This document shows, piece by piece, positions 26,169 to 34,044 of a stretch of 50,277 bases of DNA. Made by a program: the position numbers and the translations under genes. The DNA is from Thermoproteota archaeon (GTDB taxonomy: Archaea; Thermoproteota; Methanomethylicia; Methanomethylicales; Methanomethylicaceae). The notes under the pieces are model-generated. The model was not told where the DNA came from and searched no databases. It worked only from the letters and a program-made list of their open reading frames with translations. Location: positions 1-50,277 of the forward strand of contig VGLU01000009.1 of NCBI GenBank assembly GCA_016882195.1, given 5' to 3'. Numbering within the stretch: the stretch's first letter is position 1; every line of letters starts with the position of its first letter.

Positions 26169-27611
26169 TCAGCTTCGTTTCGGCTCCGAGGGTCTTATGG
26201 CTCCAAGGTTATTCCTGACTACGAGCAGTATCCACTTCAACCTGCCCTTCCGTAGCTGCCTCAGAATAAATGAGCCGCGGAGGTAGAACCTTCTGTAGGC
26301 GAGCGAAACCGACACTCGAATATCCTCGGCGCTCAGCTCCTTCGTCCTCATGACGGGCTTCATGGTTGTGAATCTGGACCAGTCGTCTGTGACAATCAGG
26401 CCCTCCCTCTTCGCCATCTCGTATACCTCTGTGCCAGGATATGGCGTCATCGCGGTGAACTGCGCAAAGTCAATCCCCGACTCCCGCGCAAACTCGATGG
26501 TCTTCATCACGTCCTCCTTCGTCTCCCCCGGAGTCCCTATTATGAATGAGCCGAGAACCTCTATCCCTGCCTCCTTTGCCCACTTTATCGCAGTTCTGAC
26601 CTGTTCGAGGGTTATTCCCTTCTTGAGGATCTTCAGAATTCTCTCCGAGCCGGACTCCACGCCGAGATAGAATAGGACACAGCCGGCCTTCTTGAAGAGG
26701 TGGAGGAGATCCCTCGTTATGAGATCCGCTCTTGACCCGCAGGTCCAGTAGATGTCCAGACCCCTCCGAATGATCTCCTCTGCGATCCTCCCAGCCCTGT
26801 TCCTGTCCGCTGTGAAGGTGTCGTCCACGATCTCGATCGACCTTATGCCGTACCTCGTAACCAGCTCCTCCATCTCATCGACCACGTTCTTGGGGCTCCT
26901 GCCCCGGAACCGCCTTCCGTAGAACTGTGAGGAGGGGCAGAAGATGCACTGGAAGGGGCAACCCCTGCTCGTGATTATGTTCCCGAGCGGGGTTCTTTCA
27001 CCAAGCACCGTGTACCTGCCCAGCGGAAGAAGGTGCCTGGCGGGGAAGGGGATTTCGTCGAGGTTCTCGATGAGCCTCCTCGGTCTATTCCTGAAGATCT
27101 CTACGCCCCTCCTGTAGACTATCCCGTCCACCTCGGAGAGGGACTTCTTCTCCCTCACCGCCCTCAGCAGATCCGGCATCGTGGCCTCTCCCTCGCCTAT
27201 GACCCCAACGTCCAGATGGGGGCACGCCATCATAGTCTCCACGGGCGTGAAAGTGATGTGACATCCACCCATGACTGTAACAGAGTCCGGGCAGCTCTCC
27301 TTTGCAATCATCACAGTCTTCATGGCATCATATATGGTAGGGGTCGTTGATGTGACGCCTATCACATCTGGATGGTTTCCATGCAACACTTTCCCCAGCT
27401 CTTGGTGTGACATATCAGAGATCGTGGCATCTATGATGGTCACATCGACGCCTTCTCTCTCCAAGGTCGCGGCGATGTAAGCTAGACCGAGCGGTGGCGC
27501 CTTGAGGCCCAACTTCGATACGGTCTCAAGAGTGGCGGTCGTTGGTGGGTTTACCAAAGCGACCTTCAAGAACATCGCCCCTTGATGACTGGCTTGACGG
27601 TCAGTCGCCAT
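26169..27611 (-). CDS. Cobalamin-binding radical SAM protein
   Basis: B12-binding domain followed by a radical SAM domain. Residues 15-150 form the Rossmann-like cobalamin domain (VALVNPPTTATLETVSKLGLKAPPLGLAYIAA, then a PDVIGVTSTTPT and VMGGCHITFTP series); the DxHxxG base-on motif is absent, as usual for this class. The cluster motif is Cys218-x3-Cys222-x2-Cys225 in SRGCPFQCIFCPSS, then a TIM-barrel with EIVDDTFTADR and GVESGSERILKILKKG. The C-terminal 100 residues are basic. Related enzymes methylate unactivated carbon or build lipids and cofactors; the substrate here is unknown. A TATA-like TTAAAAGC about 27 bp upstream fits a leaderless ATG at 27611, though ATG 27575 has a good ribosome site. 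Confidence 0.9.
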   Translation of the reverse strand: MATDRQASHQGAMFLKVALVNPPTTATLETVSKLGLKAPPLGLAYIAATLEREGVDVTIIDATISDMSHQELGKVLHGNHPDVIGVTSTTPTIYDAMKTVMIAKESCPDSVTVMGGCHITFTPVETMMACPHLDVGVIGEGEATMPDLLRAVREKKSLSEVDGIVYRRGVEIFRNRPRRLIENLDEIPFPARHLLPLGRYTVLGERTPLGNIITSRGCPFQCIFCPSSQFYGRRFRGRSPKNVVDEMEELVTRYGIRSIEIVDDTFTADRNRAGRIAEEIIRRGLDIYWTCGSRADLITRDLLHLFKKAGCVLFYLGVESGSERILKILKKGITLEQVRTAIKWAKEAGIEVLGSFIIGTPGETKEDVMKTIEFARESGIDFAQFTAMTPYPGTEVYEMAKREGLIVTDDWSRFTTMKPVMRTKELSAEDIRVSVSLAYRRFYLRGSFILRQLRKGRLKWILLVVRNNLGAIRPSEPKRS

Positions 27612-27733
27612 GTAATACTACAGGCATGTAGGATATTTGCTTTTAACTTGGGAACGTGTGCCTCGTCCGTTGGGCAAAGAACCTTGTCCAAAAATGATAA
27701 AGGTAAATAGGTAGAGAACATGGCTGAAGAGAC

Positions 27734-29029
27734 ATGAGCACTGGAAATTACAGGATGCCCAAGGCAGAGCTCGTTGAGCTTCAGAACAAGAGGTTGAGGA
27801 CCCTGGTCAGGTACGTCTACGCGGGATCACCCTTCTTCAGGAAGAGGCTCAGCTCTGCGGGCATCACACCTGACGACATAAGATCAAAGGACGACCTCAA
27901 GGGGGTTCCGTTCACCACCAAGACCGACCTTAGGGACAACTACCCACTGGGCTTGATATCGGTCGACAGGTCAAAGCTTGTTCGGATGCACGCATCCTCG
28001 GGCACCACCGGAAACCCCAACGTGGTAGCCTACACCCAGCAGGACATCGAGAACTGGGCCGAGATGAACGCCAGGTGCCTCGAGATCGCCGGAGTGACGT
28101 CACAGGACGTCGTTCAGGTGGCCTACGGCTACGGCCTCTTTACAGGAGGTCTCGGTCTGCACTACGGTGCTGAGAGGCTGGGCACCAAGGTAATCCCGGC
28201 CAGCACAGGAAACACCAAGAGGCAACTCAAGCTGATGAGGGACCTCGGCACGACGGTCATCTGCTGCACCCCCTCGTACGGCCTCTTCTTGGCGGAGAGC
28301 GCCAAGGAGGAGGGACTCGACCCGAAGAAAGATCTTAAGCTGAGGGTGGGCGTATTCGGCGCCGAGCCATGGTCAGAGACCACGAGAAAGCACCTGGAGG
28401 AGAGGTTGGTGGAGTCAGCCCATGACATTTACGGCATGTCCGAGCTCAACGGGCCTGGCGTGGCCATGGAGTGCAAGGTTAAGAACGGCCTCCACGTCTG
28501 GGAGGACCACTACATCGTGGAGGTTATCGATCCCAACACCGGGGAGGTGCTGGAGCCTGGCGAGAAGGGGGAGATGGCGGTCACAACGCTCACAAAGGAG
28601 GGGATGCCGCTCCTCAGGTACAGGACGAGGGACATAACCATTTTAGACGACGAGGTCTGCGAGTGCGGGCTACCCCACGCGAGGATCAATAGGATTCTAG
28701 GTAGGACGGACGACATGCTGAAGATTAGGGGGATCTGCGTCTTTCCGAGCCAGGTGGAGGAGATACTCACAAGCATGGAGGGGGTCTCGCCGCACTACCA
28801 GCTGGTGGTGGACAGGGAGGGATCCATGGACAAACTGATGGTGAGGGTGGAGGTGGCGGAGGACTTCAAAAGCGACAGGCTCACGGACCTCGTGGAGCTG
28901 CAGAGGCGGCTGGAGGAGGAGCTGAAGGATACCCTCAGTATATACGCGGTAGTAGAGCTCGTGGAGCCAAAGAAGATACCCAGAAGTGAAGGAAAGGCTC
29001 AAAGGATCGTGGATATGAGGAAGATGTGA
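27734..29029 (+). CDS. paaK: Phenylacetate-CoA ligase
   Basis: AMP-forming ligase making aryl-acetyl-CoA from aryl acetates and CoA, or in fermenters running in the ATP-yielding direction. The phosphate-loop motif is MHASSGTTGNPNVVAYT (near residues 88-104). Other PaaK blocks are YGYGLFTGGLGLHYGAERLG, DIYGMSELNGPGVAMECK, LLRYRTRDIT and the C-terminal GRTDDMLKIRGICVFPSQVEEIL; the last Lys region ends KIPRSEGKAQRIVD. At 431 residues it is full length. It is followed 10 bp later by an ACT-domain gene, the classic archaeal pair that also associates with indolepyruvate oxidoreductase. Confidence 0.95.
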   Translation: MSTGNYRMPKAELVELQNKRLRTLVRYVYAGSPFFRKRLSSAGITPDDIRSKDDLKGVPFTTKTDLRDNYPLGLISVDRSKLVRMHASSGTTGNPNVVAYTQQDIENWAEMNARCLEIAGVTSQDVVQVAYGYGLFTGGLGLHYGAERLGTKVIPASTGNTKRQLKLMRDLGTTVICCTPSYGLFLAESAKEEGLDPKKDLKLRVGVFGAEPWSETTRKHLEERLVESAHDIYGMSELNGPGVAMECKVKNGLHVWEDHYIVEVIDPNTGEVLEPGEKGEMAVTTLTKEGMPLLRYRTRDITILDDEVCECGLPHARINRILGRTDDMLKIRGICVFPSQVEEILTSMEGVSPHYQLVVDREGSMDKLMVRVEVAEDFKSDRLTDLVELQRRLEEELKDTLSIYAVVELVEPKKIPRSEGKAQRIVDMRKM

Positions 29030-29039
29030 GGGCTGTCAC

Positions 29040-29429
29040 ATGGTAAAACAGTTCAGCATATTTCTGGAGAACAGGCCTGGAAGGCTGGCCAACCTGCTGG
29101 ACATACTCGGCGAGAGCAAGATCAAGGTGCTGGCGATGGAGATAGCCGAGGCAGGGAACTACGGCATAGTGAGGATGATCGTGGACGATGACAAGAAGGC
29201 GTTAAGCGTCCTTAGGAGGGCAAACATGGCGGTCAACCAAGTGGATGTGATAATAATCGACCTGAGCAATATCACAGTGGCGGTAAATGTGCTGGGAGGG
29301 GCAGGGGTCAACATAGACTACGCCTACACCATGGACTGCCGCAAGGTAGTGCTGAAGGTCAATAAAGAGGCGGAGGCCCTCAAGGCGCTCTCCGATTCTG
29401 GTCTAAAGGTGTACCCTGGCAAGGTCTAG
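29040..29429 (+). CDS. Tandem ACT-domain protein
   Basis: Two ACT ligand-binding domains: residues 1-70 (KQFSIFLENRPGRLANLLDILGESKIKVLAMEIAE) and 70-129 (ITVAVNVLGGAGVNIDYAYTMDC). The first contains the PGxLxxLL pattern where amino acids bind at the dimer interface. The gene is immediately downstream of paaK, and the small tandem-ACT protein is a frequent partner of PaaK. It may sense an aromatic amino acid and regulate the pathway (inference). The stop codon TAG shares its CTAG palindrome with the stop of the decayed gene on the other strand. Confidence 0.9.
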   Translation: MVKQFSIFLENRPGRLANLLDILGESKIKVLAMEIAEAGNYGIVRMIVDDDKKALSVLRRANMAVNQVDVIIIDLSNITVAVNVLGGAGVNIDYAYTMDCRKVVLKVNKEAEALKALSDSGLKVYPGKV

Positions 29430-29766
29430 ACACAGCCACTCGAATACGTGATGCACTGCGAGGAGTAGCGCGAGAGCAAGTTCTTTGATACCATGCCGGC
29501 CTCTCTTCACGTGCAGAACGCGACGCCGCAGGGAACGAGGCAGTTTGGATCGATATGCGAGGCTGAGGCCTTCACATAGATCGGATGCTTCAGCATCAGA
29601 TTGTTTATCTCCTTGAGCCTTATCTCTCAGCGTCTCCGCGTACTTCTTTATCCTCGGGCACGTGGACTCCGTCCACCCTTATCCTGGAGCCTACGAGCTC
29701 TGCCGTGATGTTTGTTCTGTGACTGCAGATCGTGGTGACCGAAAAAGTCGTCGGCACAAATCTCAC
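29426..29766 (-). pseudogene. Decayed small Cys-containing protein gene (DUF6951-like)
   Basis: Translation of the minus strand gives one protein spread over three frames. It begins GTG at 29766 (VPTTFSVTTICSHRTNITAE), shifts to ESTCPRIKKYAETLR, then shifts to IRLKEINNLMLKHPIYVKAS and HIDPNCLVPCGVAFCT. There a TGA stands in place of the Trp expected by analogy, and the frame goes on as REAGMVSKNLLSRYSSQC to a TAG at 29426. The pattern (ITAE...STCP...HP.Y..AS...PNCLVPCG) resembles a small conserved family of anaerobes that I recall as DUF6951. Two frameshifts and a stop make it a clear pseudogene. It occupies most of an otherwise empty 530-bp stretch; the remaining 29767-29962 holds the promoter of the next gene. 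Confidence 0.7.
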
Positions 29767-29918
29767 CTCTGAGGCGTATCATGAAAGAACATAATAACTT
29801 TTTTTACCGATCTCCCGATGATTTACCAAACTCATTCTGATGAGGAAGTTTTGTGCAACTTTTGGAACGCTATCTCATTTTTTCCATGAAAATTTGTATG
29901 ATCTTACCATTAGGCAAG

Positions 29919-29928
29919 CCTTTTAAAC
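29919..29928 (+). promoter_or_regulatory. TATA box of the Cren7-like gene
   Basis: CCTTTTAAAC lies about 35-44 bp before the ATG at 29963. GGGAGACAAGGTG near the start offers a ribosome-binding site. The clean promoter suggests strong independent expression. Confidence 0.55.
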
Positions 29929-29962
29929 CCCCTCATAGTGTAAGGGAGACAAGGTGTTGTAA

Positions 29963-30106
29963 ATGGCAAAATGTTCAAAGTGCGGAACAGAAGTAGCAAA
30001 GCCCGAGAAGACCTGGACTCTAGCTCCGAAGGGCAAGAAGCCTGTAACGGTTGGTCTATTCAAGTGCCCGAGCTGCGGAGCCTTCTTCAGGGCATCCACG
30101 AAGTAG
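29963..30106 (+). CDS. Zinc-ribbon protein with Cren7-like core, 47 aa
   Basis: A 47-residue basic protein. Two knuckles, Cys4-x2-Cys7 (KCSKCG) and Cys35-x2-Cys38 (KCPSCG), should bind one zinc. Between and after them lies [21 protein letters not shown]...FFR, which closely parallels the Cren7 chromatin-protein core as I remember it ([28 protein letters not shown]), with the ETG turn replaced by the second Cys pair. Cren7 is an SH3-like crenarchaeal DNA-bending protein. A role in chromatin is therefore inferred from this likeness. It has its own TATA box and a ribosome site. Good candidate for a highly expressed nucleoid protein. Confidence 0.75.
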   Translation: MAKCSKCGTEVAKPEKTWTLAPKGKKPVTVGLFKCPSCGAFFRASTK

Positions 30107-30219
30107 TAGGGAAGTAGAATTAAGAGCCCAATCTCCCTCCTTCTTTTTTATGGCCTACCCGTCTCCCACATCTTTACTCCGTATTTCAGTTTCTGGCAAT
30201 CGTATAGAGGCGTCGTCAC

Positions 30220-31371
30220 CTATCCAAAGAACTCGGCGATCCTCCTCAGACCGTCCGAGACCTCAGCCGCCGGGAGGGCGTAGCAGAGTCTGAAGTGCCC
30301 CCTGTCGTCCCCGAAGTGCTCCCCCGGCACCACGGCAACGCCGGCGCCCTCCAAGAGGGCGGTGGCGAGATCCTCTGTCTTGGCGAAGCGCCCTTTAGTG
30401 ATCCTTGGGTAAGCATAGAATCCTCCCTCTGGCACGGGGCAGCCGATCCCCTTGATGGCGCTGAGGGCCCTCACGACCGCCTTCCTGTTCAAGTCACAGA
30501 GCCTCACCACACTCCTGATGTGACTGGAATACCCCTTCAAGGCAGAGAGGCACCCGTACTGTGCGAAGGTCGCGGGCGCGCTGACGCTGTGCTCCTGCAC
30601 GACATGCATTCTTTTCAACAACTCTTTTGGACCCGCAGCAAAACCGACCCTCCAGCCGGTCATCCCGAAGACCTTGGAGAAGCCGTCCGTAATGATGGTT
30701 CTCTCCCCAAGACCCTTGAAGGAGGCAGGTGAGACGAATTTTTTGCCGTCGTAGACGTATGCCCAGTCTATTTCGTCGGATAGGATCATGAGATCATAAT
30801 CCTCCGCGAGGTCCCTCAGGAACTTGAGATCCCTCCCGTTGAGGAGTCCTCCGGTGGGGTTGTTGGGCGTGTTTATGACCACGGCTCTGGGTCGTTTGCG
30901 CATGGCGGTCTTCATGCCCTCCTGATCCAGGTGGTAGGGATCCTTTGCCCAGACCTCAACGGCGTTTATCCCGAGGATCATCGGTACCGCCTTGAAGCTA
31001 ACCCAGTAGGGCTTGATCAATACTACGAAATCCCCGGGCTTGAAGAGCGCAGAGAAGAAGGCATAGTTCGCGAACTTCCCGCCGGTGGTCACAAGCACCT
31101 CCTCCTCTGAGACGGAAACATTCCTTGTTGCTTTGAGGTAATCACAAATGGCGCCCCTGAGCTCGGGTATGCCCCAGCTTGAGGAGTACTTGTACCTCCC
31201 CTTCATCAGGGCGTCTATGGTGCCTTTGACAGCATTTTCGGGCGGGGGGAATGTAGGCTCGGCAACGTCGAATCGTATGACCTTTAACTTTTTCTCCCGC
31301 TCCACCCCCGCTATCTTCTCAAGAAGTGATACCGGTGAGGGCGCAATGCCCTCGAATCTATTGCCTGACAT
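30220..31371 (-). CDS. PLP-dependent aminotransferase, class I/II
   Basis: Fold-type I aminotransferase of the aspartate/aromatic family. The substrate-site block KYSSSWGIPELRGAI, the NTPNNPTGG loop, SDEIDWAYVYDG (PLP-binding Asp and Tyr) and the Schiff-base Lys in ITDGFSKVFGMTGWRVGF are intact, as is the C-terminal Arg in HFRLCYA. The ATG at 31371 (MSGNRFEGIAPSPV) fits the usual N-terminus better than upstream in-frame starts. Close to paaK and the ACT gene, so it may feed aryl pyruvates into the indolepyruvate oxidoreductase route, but specificity cannot be read from sequence. It is divergent from the MarC gene. Confidence 0.9.
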   Translation of the reverse strand: MSGNRFEGIAPSPVSLLEKIAGVEREKKLKVIRFDVAEPTFPPPENAVKGTIDALMKGRYKYSSSWGIPELRGAICDYLKATRNVSVSEEEVLVTTGGKFANYAFFSALFKPGDFVVLIKPYWVSFKAVPMILGINAVEVWAKDPYHLDQEGMKTAMRKRPRAVVINTPNNPTGGLLNGRDLKFLRDLAEDYDLMILSDEIDWAYVYDGKKFVSPASFKGLGERTIITDGFSKVFGMTGWRVGFAAGPKELLKRMHVVQEHSVSAPATFAQYGCLSALKGYSSHIRSVVRLCDLNRKAVVRALSAIKGIGCPVPEGGFYAYPRITKGRFAKTEDLATALLEGAGVAVVPGEHFGDDRGHFRLCYALPAAEVSDGLRRIAEFFG

Positions 31372-31433
31372 CGGGATCAGCCATCCTAACACAGATATAT
31401 AACTTCACGGACAGACTTTATATCGGTGTCCCT

Positions 31434-32033
31434 ATGGCTTTCGAGTGGCTCAGCCTCTACATACAGGGTTTCGTCACCCTCTTCATAATCTTCGACCCCA
31501 TAGGCAACATACCCCTCTTCCAGTCGTTCACGGCGTCGTTTGACCATGAGAAGAAGAGGCGCATAATAAACCACTCAGTCCTGATAGCCCTCCTCATACT
31601 CGTCTTCTTCGCTGTGGGTGGTTTCTTCATCCTCGACCTCTTTAGGACCTCCATAAACGACTTCAGGATCGCCGGCGGCATCCTCCTCTTCATACTCTCC
31701 ATCGAGGGTCTGCTGGGCAGGGAGGAGGCGAGGTGGATGAACCGCGAGGACGTGGCTGTGGTTCCGCTGGCAACTCCGCTGATGGCTGGTCCCGGCGCCA
31801 TATACACGGTAATTTACCTGATGCAGGCACCGTACGGACCCGCCATCGCCTTCACAGCAATGATAGGGAACGTGGTGGTGCAGTGGCTCCTCCTCTTCTA
31901 CTCCGACAAGGTCCTCAGGCTGATCGGGAGGACCGGCTCCACCATAATCTCGAGGATAATGGCGTTCATCCTCTCAGCTATAGCAATAGGTATGATCAGG
32001 GAGGGCCTACTGGTTATAGTGCAGGGGCTGTGA
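31434..32033 (+). CDS. MarC-family integral membrane protein
   Basis: About 200 residues with six membrane helices. Typical MarC blocks are FVTLFIIFDPIGNIPLFQSFT (residues 13-33), FRIAGGILLFILSIEGLLG and VAVVPLATPLMAGPGAIYTVIYLM. The proline/glycine-rich turns lie in the same places in both halves. The reading frame is open further upstream but the ATG at 31434 gives the family N-terminus and is close to TATA-like sequences at 31393-31424 shared with the divergent aminotransferase. MarC proteins were misnamed as multiple-antibiotic-resistance proteins; their function remains unknown. Confidence 0.88.
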   Translation: MAFEWLSLYIQGFVTLFIIFDPIGNIPLFQSFTASFDHEKKRRIINHSVLIALLILVFFAVGGFFILDLFRTSINDFRIAGGILLFILSIEGLLGREEARWMNREDVAVVPLATPLMAGPGAIYTVIYLMQAPYGPAIAFTAMIGNVVVQWLLLFYSDKVLRLIGRTGSTIISRIMAFILSAIAIGMIREGLLVIVQGL

Positions 32034-32081
32034 GGAGTAAGAAACTCTTTTTAACAACTTGCTTTCACTCTCTTTTTTGTA

Positions 32082-32096
32082 GGAGGATCGTCCTCC
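32082..32096 (+). promoter_or_regulatory. Perfect stem-loop in the PiT leader
   Basis: GGAGGA and TCCTCC pair perfectly around a TCG loop, ten bases before the PiT ATG at 32107. The 5' arm is itself a ribosome-binding-like sequence, and a second GGTGAT lies at 32099-32104. The hairpin could influence translation initiation (inference). Confidence 0.35.
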
Positions 32097-32106
32097 CGGT
32101 GATCTT

Positions 32107-33132
32107 ATGGACGTCCAGTTTATACTACTGATAATCGGGCTGATCCTCGCCTTCATAATGGCGATGAACCTCGGTGGCAACGACGCGGCAAACCCCACGA
32201 GCACAACAGTGGGGACAGGGATACTGAGCCTCAGGAGGGCGCTCCTCTTATTCGCGATATTCGCAACCGCCGGGGCAGCGCTTCAGGGTTTTATGGTTAT
32301 GACGACGATAGGGAGGGGGATAGTTCCAGCGATAGACGTGGCCGGCGCGGTCGCGATCATGCTCGCCGCAAACATATGGATCTTCACGGCCACTCTTAGG
32401 GGCATGGCCATATCCACGACCCACTCCATAATCGGCGCGGTGGTGGGCTACGGGATCTTGAAGTACATGCTCTCCGGGATGAACCTCAGCGTCCTCGGCA
32501 CGGTCGTGTTGAGCTGGATAACATCGCCGCTCTGCAGCCTTGTCCTCGCGTTCTTGGTCTACAAGTGGATTAAGTCGTACGTCTCCAAGTACACGGGTAA
32601 GCCGGAGACCATCGACAGGTTCTTCAAGGTGCTCCTGATAGGCTCCCTCTGCCTTGCAGCATACTCCTTCGGCGCCAATGATGTCGCCAACGCCACCGGC
32701 GTCTATATAACAATAGCGAGCGACCTTGGGCGAATGCCGGATACCACTGCAATGCTCGTGCTCGCACTCTTCGGCGCGGCAGGCATAATCGCGGGCGGCC
32801 TTATGTTCGGACCACGCGTGATAGAGACGCTGGCCTTCAAGGTGACCCACTTGGACCTGAACACCGCCCTCTCGGCCAGCATCAGCAACGCCCTCGTGGT
32901 CTACATCTTCACGACCGTCCCCTACATGCTCTGGGGATACGGGCTACCCGTCTCCACATCCTATGCGGTGGTCGGATCGATAATTGGAGCAGGCTTGGCA
33001 AGGAACGTCCGCTCCGTGAGCAGGGCGGTTTCAGTGAAGCTTGTCTCCTACTGGCTCCTTACGATACCTATCAACATCCTTCTGGCGATGGGAATATACT
33101 ACGCCTTCATGCTCCTGAACTGGACCGCATAG
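32107..33132 (+). CDS. pit: PiT-family inorganic phosphate transporter
   Basis: Phosphate permease driven by H+ or Na+. Two inverted halves each contain the family signature: MNLGGNDAANPTST near residues 20-34 and FGANDVANATGVYIT near 192-206. Ten or so hydrophobic segments over 341 residues. STTHSIIGAVVGYG (first half) and STSYAVVGSIIGAGLA (second half) are the matching TTHxIxGxxxG-type motifs. The convergent downstream gene encodes a DUF47/PhoU-like protein that usually accompanies PiT. It has a hairpin directly before the start and TTTTTAAC as a likely TATA element near 32048. Confidence 0.93.
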   Translation: MDVQFILLIIGLILAFIMAMNLGGNDAANPTSTTVGTGILSLRRALLLFAIFATAGAALQGFMVMTTIGRGIVPAIDVAGAVAIMLAANIWIFTATLRGMAISTTHSIIGAVVGYGILKYMLSGMNLSVLGTVVLSWITSPLCSLVLAFLVYKWIKSYVSKYTGKPETIDRFFKVLLIGSLCLAAYSFGANDVANATGVYITIASDLGRMPDTTAMLVLALFGAAGIIAGGLMFGPRVIETLAFKVTHLDLNTALSASISNALVVYIFTTVPYMLWGYGLPVSTSYAVVGSIIGAGLARNVRSVSRAVSVKLVSYWLLTIPINILLAMGIYYAFMLLNWTA

Positions 33133-33173
33133 AACTTAACGGACCGCCGGTCGGGTGCGGCGATCGGCACGGC

Positions 33174-33857
33174 TCAGGTTCTTCCGCGCAGGATCGCTAT
33201 TGCCCGCAACACATCTGCGGTGTCCTCGATCTTGTCCGACGCCATCTCTATGTTCTCCACCGCCTCCTTCATCATGATCCAGTCGCTCACGTGCTCGGAG
33301 ATATCGCCCCACTTTAGTATCTGGGCGAGGAGATCCACCCTCAGGTCGTCGATGGTCTCTTCCAGCCTCTCGGTCTTCTCCGCCTTCTCCGTGACGCCGT
33401 TCCTGTTCTTTACTAGGGTGTTGATCGTCTCCCTGAGCGCCCCCGACTCATCGACAAGGGTGTTCACAAGCTCCTTAAGCCCCTGCTTGATGTTCGCCGG
33501 TATCTCCTTGGGGTGTGTATAGAGTAGTTTCCTGGTTGTGGACTTGAGTTGGGCGGCTATGTCGTCCGAGGTCAAGACCAGCCGTATTATCTCGTCCTGA
33601 TCCATGGGGTGTAGGGCACTCTTCATCAGGTTGTCCATGATGCCCTCCTTTATGTTGTCGGCTTCCCGCTCGAGGGTGACTATCTCCTTGGCTTTATACT
33701 GCGCCTCCTCCACATCATTATCACAGTAATTGTTCATGAAGATCTGGAACTTGTCGACTATGGCGAAGATCTTCTCCAAGTGCGCCTCACAGGCGCCTAT
33801 AACCTCCTTCTCGGCCTGCCTGCCCAACCATACACCTAAGTTGCCGGAACCGAGCAT
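33174..33857 (-). CDS. DUF47 (PhoU-like) phosphate-transport regulator
   Basis: All-helical cytosolic protein of 227 residues. It has the DUF47 pattern of amphipathic helices: EAQYKAKEIVTLEREADNIKEGIMDNLMKS with acidic metal-binding pairs, then the P-M-D-Q-D-E block HPMDQDEIIRLVLTSDDIAAQL, and a C-terminal MASDKIEDTADVLRAIAILRGRT. PhoU and DUF47 proteins bind Fe or Mn clusters via E/DxxxD motifs and gate PiT or Pst transport. It is tail to tail with the PiT gene, 41 bp apart, which supports this pairing, although they are on opposite strands and so separately transcribed. Confidence 0.88.
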   Translation of the reverse strand: MLGSGNLGVWLGRQAEKEVIGACEAHLEKIFAIVDKFQIFMNNYCDNDVEEAQYKAKEIVTLEREADNIKEGIMDNLMKSALHPMDQDEIIRLVLTSDDIAAQLKSTTRKLLYTHPKEIPANIKQGLKELVNTLVDESGALRETINTLVKNRNGVTEKAEKTERLEETIDDLRVDLLAQILKWGDISEHVSDWIMMKEAVENIEMASDKIEDTADVLRAIAILRGRT

Positions 33858-34001
33858 TGCATTCTACCTTCTGGATAGATTAGGCACTTCCGATATAAGT
33901 ATTTGATCGCCCTATTGAACGCGAGACCCCGTCCTGATGCCTTTTATGGTCGCGCCATGCAGACCTAAAGAGTCCGCTGTGGCTATGGAATGTCCACCAA
34001 G

Positions 34002-34011
34002 CTTTTTATAT
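34002..34011 (+). promoter_or_regulatory. TATA box of the CdvB-like gene
   Basis: CTTTTTATAT lies about 35-44 bp before the ATG at 34045. The spacing supports this start over earlier in-frame codons. Confidence 0.5.
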
Positions 34012-34044
34012 CGTCTAGTGCAAAAGAAATACGATGACCTACCT

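Noticed and set aside
29490-29500. TGA within the decayed gene as a selenocysteine or recoded codon
   Set aside because: Two frameshifts flank it and a Trp is expected at this position, so decay is simpler. No SECIS-like element seen.
32248-32850. 200-residue minus-strand open frame inside the PiT gene
   Set aside because: Antisense to a well-supported membrane protein; the His/Arg-rich composition is that of a shadow frame.
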